Source: Diorhabda sublineata
Lineage: Eukaryota; Arthropoda; Insecta; Coleoptera; Chrysomelidae
Length of the DNA stretch: 64,000 nucleotides
NCBI RefSeq assembly: GCF_026230105.1
Contig: NC_079478.1
Coordinates: 28,597,653-28,661,652, forward strand
Direction of reading: 5' to 3'
The position numbers and the translations under genes are program-made. Of this stretch, positions 13,401 to 25,400 are shown one piece after another. The notes under the pieces are model-generated. The model was not told the origin of the DNA, did not search any database, and saw only the letters and a list, made by a program, of their open reading frames with translations. Every line of letters begins with the position of its first letter. Positions within the stretch are counted from its first letter, which is position 1.

Positions 13401-16400
13401 TAAAATTAAATTTTACCTCAGTGTTATTAGCTGCCCTTTTTTTCAATTCCAACAAATTTTCGTAAACATTTCCTTCGTCGCCATTACTATCGTCGATTGT
13501 TGGAGGTACAGGCGGTTTGATTGCGTCCGAAAATAAGGCAGATGTTTCTTCTATCATATTGTCTTTTTTATAAGAACTTCTTCTTTCACCAGTCCCGATT
13601 TGATTGAGAGCAATCTGTACAGGAATAAATTCAAATTAATTCTATTCAATTCTTAAAATATACACCAATTACCGAAATATTTTAATTCAGTTGTTTTCTA
13701 TATTACTCTTTATTTGTAACGGAAGTGTTGATAAAATATCTTATTCAAACAATACCTAATTTTGGGTAAACGATAAACATATTATCATGATACCTTTTAG
13801 ACAAACAAAATTTTTAATACTTGGTTGCTATATACAGAGTTTTCAGTTTACATTATTATGGAAACTATCTAAAAAAGTTATTAACAAAAATTGTAAGCAA
13901 AGACATGTTCCTTATGGGGAAATCCATTAATTACGAGGGCCATTTTTCGATCTGTTCAGACTCCTCCCTCTCCTTAGGTAAGATTTAGTGAGATTTGTTC
14001 GGACACCCTCCTCCCTTTACTTTAAACTTATTTTTTCTCATTATTTGGAAAAATAATAAGCTGTTCAGGTATACTATAGTAAATTTATTTAAATTGAATG
14101 AAATCAAAGTATAAACACATAAAAACGAAACTTTTTTAAAATTTTTAATCAATCCATAGAGATTTGTGTACTTTTTTATTGAAATAATTCGACACATATC
14201 TGGGATTTCTGGTAGTGCTGGAAGACAGTCACCTTCGCCTATCCATTCCAAACTTTCATCCACAACGCACAATAGCTCTTTAGCACGACGCTTGACTACA
14301 CGCATTAGTTGAATCCTGCCTACAGTTTCTTCTCGAACCGCATGAAGAGCTGATTTGTGCTTCCCCACCTTCACACACAAAGCAAAATGTCTTACAACAT
14401 CTATTATCAATAGTTTCATCATTTTCTAAGAGAGATTGAACTTTAATCTTGCTTCCTTCCACAAACAATTAAATTCTTGTTGGCACGATTTTTTTTTAGA
14501 TTGTCAGTATGCCGCTTAACATATGCATCATAAAAATTCTGATATAAATTTGTCTTTCAAACTGAATGATTTATTTTTTGAGAATTTTCCATTTTTTGTA
14601 GTTTACGTGAGATTTTCGATTATCCTCGTTCAGTTTAGATGAGATTTGGTGTGATTTCATTGAGCTCCTCCCCCCCCCCCCCATTATAAGTTCACGTGAT
14701 TAATGGATGCTCCCTATCTGGAAAATATGTCGATATCTACAGGGTCGCCTATAGCTACGTAACAAAGCAAACATACTTTTTTTAAAATCTCTTCACAATT
14801 CCAAGTCGAAGCGAAGTCGAGCGAATCGCGAGCAGATAAAGCCCAACACTCTTTGCCAACTAGACTATGAGCGTTTTAGTTGGATTGTGGTAAAATCAAA
14901 CACAAAGTGTACTATCTCTAATATATTTCAAGTTTTCGAATACTTATGTATTTATCGTCAAGGACTCAAATTATGGTCAAGTAAAATATAAAAATATGTA
15001 TAAAATTATAATATTATTATAAATTATTAACATTAATTGTGGCGTGTTGTTGAATTTTATTATCGTTTAACAAAAATTTCAAATATTCAAATTGACTCGT
15101 CACGTAAATATTAAAATGTTTTTGTGAATTTTTCTAGGCTAGATTAGGTTAGGTCGTTATGAATAAACCTGAATATTTATTGGTTAAATTATGAACTTAG
15201 AACATAGAACAGTAAGGAAGAAGCGTGTGCTATATCTCGCATAATAAATAAAAGAGACAGAGTCGTACATTTTGGATAACCATTTTATGACTCACTGTTT
15301 GCTTGGTCGCTGTTGAAAAGTTGGTTTTTAATTTATATTTTTCCGATTATTATTTACTTAGACGTTTTCACTTTATAATAGTATTTTCTAAGGTTAAGTT
15401 GGATTTTTAGTTACGTTATACGAGGGCCATTTTTCTTCAACTTCCGATCGCTCCGTGTAGATGCTACCCTGGCAGAAGAAAGCGGGCACGTGCTATAGAC
15501 GACTGCAAAGCTCTCACACTACACACTCCGCTTAACGAAACGCGCGCCAGACAGTGTAATTGTGAGTGTTGGTGTAGTAGTAGTGTGAACAGTGTGTTCA
15601 ATAATAATCGATTACAGTGATGACAAATAATACACGTTTATAGATATAATAATATCAGACTGTACATTCGTGTTCCAATATTAAATCGAGAAACAAAGAA
15701 AGTTATGGTATAGTTATCTCTGTCTATGTTGGAGGTGTTCCTTTTAATCCCTTATAACGTACTCTTTCCACTGTTCTATTTATTTGATCCCTTCCTATTC
15801 ACCGCACAGTGGAACGAAGATAGCTGTTGACCGTTGACCAGACACTGTTTCCTTCTAAAGTTGTACAACTTTTCAATATAGATGGTATGCAGTCTAGTAT
15901 TACTATGTCTATACCATGTTTATGGAATATGTTTCATATATTGTCTATGGACTTATTTCCATTTGATAAATTTTTCAAATGATGTTATGGTTCTTCTGGA
16001 ATTAATCATTCATGCATACAAAGTTTCTATCATACATTCGATTTCAGTATTTTTTGTTTTCTGCTAAAGAATATTATAAGTAGTAAGCAAATCACCTTTT
16101 TATGTAGTGTCCAAGCGTCTGATTCAGCAGTCCTTTCAGTATACGATTCTGGTAGAAGTCCAGTCTGACCAGTCAACCATGATGTACCTTCTACCCAACC
16201 ATCAGCTGAGTTTGCAATAGCATCAGCACTTATGTAAATGAAATCTCCAATCCGTAGATCTAATTCATCTGATTCTACAGGTGTATAAGCATGTACTACC
16301 TATAATGAAAAATAAAATTGAGGTGGAATATTCAAGTAAGATTCATTTTTGATTTAACAATATGGAGTGTATATACAAGGGTATACGTTGAAAGGGAAGA

Positions 16401-19400
16401 TGGCGCCTTAAAACTTGGCAAAAAGGAAACTATCCAATCCAGATTTCGAATTATTTCGAGCGAATCGAGGAGTTTTTTATCTTCCCACGTTCTGCCCTAT
16501 TGGGATTGTGTCCTTAATTCGTTTCTGATAGAGGGACTTGGTTTCCAAATAACGATTCTAGTTACTTATGTAGTCATAAAATCATGAATTTTGTACTTCT
16601 TAGATTTTAACTCGTTGGTTTCGTTTTGTTTGCTGTTTTTACAAAGAAAGCTGGCACTGCTGGACATCAAATATCACCATCACAGCAAATTTGCTTGTTG
16701 GTTGGATGCAATATATCTAGGTTTAGCCACGTAACCGAATTAGCTAAGGCAGCTTCACAAAAGCTTGGAAAGCTTAAGAACAAAAAGCTATATACCCCGC
16801 AACAGCTTCTAATCCTCTACAAGGTCCAGATTAGTCCATCGTTGGAGTATTGCTCGCACATTTGGAGTTTGGCTTCTACGCATACCCTGAAGATGCTCGA
16901 CTCTATACATTCGACTTATAGGCGATTCAGTGTGCAATAGAGTTCACCCTCTTGTGCTTGCTTTTTACATAATTAAAAAATCTCTATTGAAATGTTGTAA
17001 ATTTAAAATTATAATTGAAGTAAATAATATAAAACGACCAAAATCACAAACCAGCAAGAATAAATTTACCAAAAAAGACAAAATAATTATTTTACAAAAG
17101 TGTTCCAATCGATCAGCTGGTCTGAATGACATTAGATTGGTTTTTATGACAATAGTAACTAGATTTCTCCCTAGAATTTCAGCTTGCATGTAATTAAATC
17201 AATAGAGTTGCAAGTATGAGACCTTTTGACAAAAATATATTGTGTATTGCACGTTGTCTTGTTCCATGTTAATTTGACTTAAGATTAAAAGATAAAGACT
17301 GAAGAGTTTTAATAGAGGTTTCGATTGTAAGTATATTGGGTGAAGTTGAGATCGAATGCTTCGAAAAATATTTTTAGGATCATCTTATATCTTATACTGA
17401 AAATATTTTCCTGTATTTTGATGACACGAACAATTTTTTGTCACAATTTGACGCTGATAAGTATTTCAAAAATTAATATCTCTATTTTGTACTAACCCTA
17501 TTAATTTGCTTGCTATTAATCCTAGGATCTCTGGAATATAATCTAAGTTCCCAGCCCTCAGAAGCACCGGGATCAAGTTCATCGACGAGCGATTTCAAAC
17601 TTGAATATTGGGAACTTGGAAATTGATAGGCTAACGTCAAATGGAGGGATTTTACATGAGGTTCTAGACTTATAGCTGTAAAATCGCAATTGTCTTCTTA
17701 ATAAATAATTACAAGTAGAATAAATAATTCCATATACTAAATAACAAAAATTACCATAGATTTTAGCAAAATCACAAAAAGCTGAACAAAAGGAAACTCG
17801 TGAAAAAAAAACGATAATAAGCCAACGTAATAAAATTAGCATTAAAATAGATATAACATTTTTATTCAGAATGTATTTCAAGTGATTAGGTAATTTGATT
17901 ATTTTTAGAGAGGAAAAATGTTTTGATGATTCAAAAATATAATTGCATCAATACAATGTGGAAATAAAATTTTCAAAAAACATATACTTAAAAGTATACA
18001 TTCTGTATATAAAGAAAATTAATCATTAGCTCCAAGTACAGATTGTTGAAGCATATAATTGAAATATATTTATCAAAGCATCTAAGACCTCCATTAAATA
18101 AAAGTTGGTTAACATATTTTTAAGGGCTACTGTTGATAGGTACGTTTTCAAAATTATTTTTGAAAAGATATCGATAATTTTATTTGAATATATTTTTAGA
18201 ATTACAAATCTTATTTTGAAGCATATGAGATTAATCTGAGACTATATATTAAATATATTAACAGTTAGTGTATCTGACAAAGTTTTACCAGCAGATTATT
18301 TACTCATTATCTACTGATTCAGGAAGTAGACACTGAATGAAAATAGCTTTTGATGGAGAAAATAATTATTGCACCATATTTATAAGAACAATTAGTTAGA
18401 AGTCAGTCGTCAACGAGAGTCACAGCGATTCATACACATTTAAACTCTGTTAATATTAGTATATCCTTCAGAGGATGCAATCCTGTGACGATATAACAGT
18501 TTTGAATTGGACTTAGTGGCTCTAGATACATAGTTCTTGGCCTTATACAGTAATAGAGTAAATAGAGTGAATTCGCAAAAATCTTTATGCACGCGTCATG
18601 ACAAATTTATACAAAATTTTAGGTAATTATCTAGATTAGGTTACACCCCTCCGATTTCGTTAAAATTTTAGAATGTTATAGAGAAAATTATGCTGAAAAA
18701 TTTAATATTTATATGTAGGACACGGAAACCATCCCTTCACATAGTTTTTCAACTTTCTTCTTCTTCTTCTTCTTCTTATTTTAAGACTGTGTCTTGTGTT
18801 TTCAAAGAGGCAGCCTAAGTTGAGGAGGAGGAGCTCTCATACCAGCGCTTTGGTGGTCTTCCAGGCGGTCTACTTGTATTGGGTCTCTCTTCCTTTGCGA
18901 TTTTCGCCAGTCGATCGTTGTTCATTCTATTGACATGATCTCTCCATGCTCTTCTTCTAGTTCTGGCCCATCTCACTATATCCGGAGCGTCACACATTCT
19001 TCTGATTTCATTGCTCCTTATTCTGTCTCTTAGTGTTTTCCCTGTGATTGAGCGTAATGTCTTCATCTCGGTTGTTCTAAGAATCCGTTTAGTAGTTGCA
19101 GTCTGCGCTCTCGTTTCTATGGCGTATGTCATTACTGGTCTGACACAAGTTTTATATATCCGTGTTTTGCTTTCGATACTTAAAAATTTATTCCTCCATA
19201 TCACGGTTCGAAGGAATCCTGATATCCTAGATGCTGCTGTTGTTTGCGTTTTGACTTCTTGTTTCAAGTTCCTATTGCTCGTGATGTTAACCCCTAAATA
19301 TATGTCTTCATTACCTAATGATGACATCATGTATCATAAAATTTGCAGAGAATTTAATCTAGTTTGTTTACATACGACTATCGTTAGTAAATCTAATCAA

Positions 19401-22400
19401 ATTTTTCAGCATAATTTTCTCTATAACATACTAAAATTTTAACGAAATCGGAGGGGTGTAAGTTCATCTAGGTAATTACCAAATTTTAACTTGCTGCTTC
19501 GATCCATCTTATTATAGTAGATTTCGAACGACCACTTTGTCAAGTTATTTTGAAAAATGTCTCGAATAGAGTTTGACTAAAGAATTAACCCCAACACAAA
19601 TCAAAAACAGAATAAGAGGCTGTTTACGGTGGCTTTTGTTCACTATTTTCAACAATTCAAAATTGGGGTAAGTTGTTTCACTGGGTAGGAGAATCATTAG
19701 AAGATAACCGTCGTACGGGAGGTCCTGTGACGGTGACCGGCACCAAAAAACGAAAGAAATTGCTGCACAGACCAGCATTTCCAAAACAAGTGATCTAAGA
19801 ATTCTACATTGAACATGGCGATGTGAAATTGATTAATCAAATCCTCGGAATCAAATAAATTGGTTTTTAAATCGATATGTTGTTCTGAACCGATCACTGA
19901 ATCGATATTCACCCTTGAAAATCGATTTTTTGTTTTGGTAACAAGCATAAAATGATTTGCAATTAGCTGAATGTACTAGTAATATTACGGTGTTGCCGAC
20001 TATAAGATTAATTACTCAAAAGCTCGCGAGGTCACTGGATGCTTAGTTTCCGTCGCCTCTAATAAAAAAAGTTATGTTTGTAATATTTGAATTTGTTAAT
20101 TATGATTGAAGAATATGCTGCATGGTGCAACACAAAAACAGTAAAAATAATAACAAAAAAAGAGTTTGTTATCTTATAAATATATTGCTTGTAAACAAGT
20201 ATCTCTATACTTGTAATCTACTTGCACTGGAAAATCAGGGCTTAAATGAAAGAATTTAAACATTATTCATCCCGGGTAGTTGTGCACCTAAAGTATGATC
20301 CTATTCTTTACTGACAAAAATAAAAAAATCTCTATTTATCACCATTTTCACTCGTGGGATCAACTGTTTCTTGTGAGCGCCTTTTCTCAATTGTCGGCAA
20401 CATTGCTAATGACGAACCACTTGGATCCAGTAGACTTTACAATATAACAATTATAGAAAATAAATGTCTTCTATTTTAATTGAACGGATATTTCAATATG
20501 GTAATTGCTATTATCAAATTCCCTGAATGAAAATTATCAAGAATTTTACTGAAAAGAGATTCCACATATTTTTAAATTATGGTTTCTTTTTCGTTTTTCA
20601 TAAAATGGATTTATATTTAAATCGTAAATACGAATTTGAAAATATTTTTTCAGAAATCAATCTTTTAGACTTCGATCTACTAATTAATCGATTCATAGGG
20701 TTACGATTCCGGCAACTCGCGAATGATTTTATGAATCGATTCATCAGGTTACGATTCGAATCGGTTGAAAAATCGATCTTTTTTGGAAAAAATCGTCATG
20801 TCTATCCTACATAAGCGTTTATGACAACGATTAGTACAAGATGGATGCCTCGAATTCTTAACGCAGTGCAAAAACAGCGTCAAGTAGAACGTTGTTAGTA
20901 ATTTTTAGAGCTTTGCCGCAAGGAACAAGAAACTGTAATCCGATCAATTGTAACGAATGATGAAACTATGATCCGACATCCAAATCTATAGAGAGGAATG
21001 AGGATTTCAGTCGATTGACTTTAAGACAGCATTACTAAGACAGTTCTCATATAGCACTGATCTGACTCAGTCCAACTATTTTTTTTCACAAAGCTGGGGT
21101 GGTGTACGAACATTTTGACTCATGTAATGTGTTTCTTTTGTATATGACCTTTCTTTCTATGTTAGGCTAAGAACCCATGTACTTTTATACTCAATTATTT
21201 AAATTTATCAAACGTAATGATAATTTTATGCTTCAAAAATATGTATCAAGGTTATTAGCTTACGAAAATAATTTACAGAAAAAAATATAATACTGGAATA
21301 AAGTATTATGTACGTATTTGGCTTACATCGGCTTCCTCTGGGTATGCACCTTGCAGTTGTTGTAGTGCACCAAGGAAAACAAGCCGTCAGTGCATCGAAG
21401 TGTTCGTAAGTATCACTAATAACTACAATATCAAAATTTTAAAAATTACTAACTGTAAAAATAATTGATATTTTTTGAATAAATGTTTGATCGCTTCGTC
21501 CAACTGCAGCGATTTTAATAAAACCCAGGTATTTGATAAAAATCTAAGCGTTTCAACTTAGTGCATATAATAGTATATAATGTTTAGTTTAGAGTGACTT
21601 TTTAGAAGTTGCCAAAGCTTGAGTTATAGTGATTATATAATTAGATTTTGCCATGCTTCTGATGTCATCTGTTAAAATGTTAGATAAAGTAGAAAGAAAA
21701 GAAGGTAGATTAAACTAATATACCGCACAGATCATATTTTTCTTTTTAAAAGCGAATTTTCAGTAATGTGTTTGTTTTTGTGGATATTCTAGTTATTACA
21801 GAGAATGTAGGCTCTAAGTCCATTGAACTAATCCTTTCAGGATTCGTAAACAATTAGATAAAACTCAGATTTGATTAATTAGTCTTGAAATTGATTTACC
21901 TATTGGACCGATTCTAAACTGTAAGTAGTTTTTGGCACATTTAAACATCTTTAATTTATTAACCAAGCTTTTTCTGTGATTAATAGACAGTTTTTTTATT
22001 TTGGTCCAGAATAATGGTTCTTTTGAATGCTGACATAGCGCGAGTTGATGCCTTGGCCAGAGATTGCCGGAGCTTACGGTACATCGCCGAAACGCTTGGG
22101 GTATGGAAGTCTACCATTCACGATGCGCTCCGGCGATTCCGGAAGACGATAGGAGGGCCGGCAGTGTGCGATTAAGGGCAATAACGGCAGTAGACGATCG
22201 ATTTATCGGTATTGAGAGACCGTCATTTAACGGCTCCTGACTTTCGGGGAAAACTTGAAGTGGCTCAAAATACACGTGTAAGTGCAAACGCAGTGCGGCG
22301 GAGATCCGCGACAGGGCCCCAGCTCCAGGGAATGCATCGAAGAGAAAAACGATTATTTGCCGGTCAGTATTCTTATTGAACTCTGGAGCAATGGGGAACT

Positions 22401-25400
22401 GTTTTATTCGCGATCGAGACTGAATGTGGAGACGATCTGGGGAGCGATTTGCTCAAGGTACCACTCGTGAATCACGGCATTTCGAAAGAAGATCAGTTAT
22501 GGTTTGGGGTAGAATCAATTTCCACGTGCGGACTGAACTGATTCCTCCTAGAGGATGTGATCCCATTTGCTCCATTTATTGGTGTGCAATTCATTTTAAT
22601 GCAAGATAATGCTCGTCCACATACCGTCAGAATTGTTATCAAATACTTGGAGCAAGTGGGAATCACATTTCTGGACTGGCCTACACGATCTCCCAAAGAG
22701 TATTTTTGAGATAATTTAGGGAGGCGTGTTAGACGTCGTCATTCTCCTCCTAGTGACTCAAATCCGTTTCAAATTGCTCTTCGAGAAGAATAGGATGTTA
22801 TGCAGGTGGAGTAGGTCCAGAATTTCAATTTCTCCGATGCCCGACAGTGTTAAAGCCCTTCACCGTTGCAGATGAAGTAATACCCGCTATTAGAATTACA
22901 TAAATTGTTAGAAAACCTAATAAAGATAAAGAATAATGTTTTTTTAAAAAGTGTTATATCATCATTTTTTCTTTATTTGGTATTTTTTTTGTAAAAAATC
23001 AATAAAAATTATTCACTTTTGGCAGATTTTGTTTAAATAATCTATAAATTAACCAATTCTTACCATAAATTAAAAAGATTAATATATTTAACAAAATTCT
23101 AAGACCTAATCTAAGTGTCCGATTCTTTTGCTGTTGAGTTTATAAAAAAAAACTATTTTCAACGTTAGAATTTTAGTGTTAATTTGAACTTTTTTTACGT
23201 AGAAAAACAATTATAGAAACCGACGAAAAGTTGTAAATATTATCCTCAAAGTGCTCCGTCCCATGGAATGATTTGTAAATGGACGTCATTTACTGTAATA
23301 CCTTCAGAAATGGTTAATTTGCTGGACCAAATATGTAGAGTTGAAGGGAGGTTATGTTGAAAAATAAAATATTTTTTCACAGTAAAGTACCTTTTTCTTT
23401 TGTCAAGGAACATATACACAGTACTTTTGCACATACCAGGACATAATCCTGCCTACTTTAAAAGGTTGGCAAAATTATTTTAACCGTCAAATTGGTACAG
23501 CTGTGGCAACTATATTTCATTTCATTTGTGTACATTGCTTCATTTTGTGTATTTAAAATTGTATGCTTTGCTCTGATTGGCTTTTAATGTTTTCAACATT
23601 AGCTAGAAGAAATGATGATTGAGCATCATTGATTAACTTTTCGTGTCTTATGTGAGAATCAAAGATAAAGGACTCAGTAGAAAACGAAGAAAACCGATTG
23701 CGAAATTAGAAAGGCAATATGTAGAAGGTATAACTTGATTGCCCCATACGGAAAATAGAAAAAGTTGCGATGCTCCTTTGAGGAATTGCCATCTGTCCAG
23801 TCTGAGACAGAATACTCTTTAATAAAGCAAAGTCTATATGAAGCTGGCACAACTAGACCGGGAAACTCACTACCTTCAACAAATTAATTAGAAAGAAAGT
23901 TTAGCTGAGATATTAACAGCGAAGAGTAAAATTAATACAACAATAGCTCTGAAAAGCCAGACGCCAGCTTTACAGAAGGTGAGAAGAACATTGCGAAATT
24001 CTTGTTGAACACTCACTGAAAGCTATAAACACTTTTCAACTGTTGAAGCCATCAGGTATGAAAGGAATATAGCAATCCCTGATTTAAAAAAGGCAAGAAG
24101 AAATCCAGCTAAGTGCTGGGTCTGGAGAAGGGCCAAAGTAATCTTCATACTAAAAATAGGAAAAGACACTACACATCCTAAGTCCTTAAAACTAATCAGC
24201 CTCACATTGTTTACTTAAGACAATGGAAAAAGCTGCTGATAACTACATTTGTTCAAAAAAATATTTTCAGGAGTCTAGTACAGTATTTATGGTCAGTTCT
24301 TTTTAATCTCTTTCATCGACTGGTAATATATCCTTCAAAATGGTAATTTGTTCATTTGTTAGATTGAAATTCCAACTTCATCTAAGCAATAGTATATTTT
24401 GATATTTCAAGTTTTTGTATCAATAAAGGAAAGTAGTACAAACGATAATAACCTAAAAGAATACATGTCAGACTTTAATTTATCTTGCATCTATCTAGTG
24501 CTTTTTTGCTAAATTCTTGATTCAGATGACCGTTTAATAGATATAAAGTACAATCTATCATCTGTCATTTGACTTACTGTGTTCATTGTTGTTCAAAAAT
24601 AATCGAGTTAATCAGGTCATAGCCATATAATATGATCCTATCTATCCCGGTAGACCAGTGGGTAATGGCTGTCTACTATTAATTCGTGTTAGGGGGTTAA
24701 TCGTTGATAACTGCTCAATATAAAACATTTAGAACCTATTACACAACTAAATAATTATCATGGATAAATTAACAACACAAAAAAGTGATACAAATCAAAA
24801 TTTCTTATAGATCATTGTAATTTCTGAAAAGTCCTAAAGAAAAAACGTAAACTAATGAATATTGTTCAAAATATTCTGGTTTTCAATTATAAAAACCATT
24901 ATTGTTTCACTTTACTCAACTGTTCTGTAATCATCATGAAACTCTTTGAATCCTCATTGGATATTGGCATTAGTGACCAAATCGTCGGGTATGTTTAGCC
25001 CTGGATTATGTAAGTAGTGCTAGGAATATGTACACAAGTACACTCTATCCTCGTCAATATACCGTATCAAGCAGGCAAATCTACAGGGTCCACATTGGTA
25101 CAATTGTCAAAAGAAATACAGAATGATTTGACAAATAATGAAAACTTAGTTTTTGATTATAGAAAACGCCTTTGGAAATACTCCACATGAGGCTGTCTAA
25201 AATGCAAATAGATGGGACAACCTCTTGATGGATCTTGTAATCTCCAAACACTAGAACAGCAAAAATGGAAAGAGGACAAGACACAATTTATATCACCATG
25301 GAGGAGTTGTATTTCCACTCATATGGGGTATATATCTGGGACTCCTAGATAGTGAACTTCTCTGGAAAAAACACAAAAAATAGGTAAGTCTTCTCAATGG

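Larger units (their letters stand above)
19560..20995 (+). mobile_element. Mariner transposase in two pieces, split by a hAT-like insertion
   Basis: The N-terminal piece (about 19570-19830) has the GRPVTVT-like segment in another frame (GGPVTVTGTKKRK). The catalytic piece (about 20850-20990) reads ILNAVQKQRQVERC, FLELCRKEQETVIRSIV and NDETMIRH, with the first catalytic Asp. The 1 kb between belongs to other elements. Several stops show that it is dead. Confidence 0.7.

Noticed and set aside
21320..21415. Possible extra UBASH3 exon (reverse strand, VFLGALQQLQGAYPEEAD)
   Set aside because: Exons 3 and 4 already join in phase with conserved sequence across the join, and the candidate has an in-frame TGA and no good acceptor.
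22070..22140. Host homeobox or HTH gene
   Set aside because: The helix-turn-helix is followed by mariner catalytic motifs, so it belongs to the Tc1/mariner fossil.
23246..23434. 62-codon minus-strand ORF ending in HLQIIPWDGAL
   Set aside because: Its DNA resembles the terminal part of a dispersed insect repeat, and no splice partner was found.
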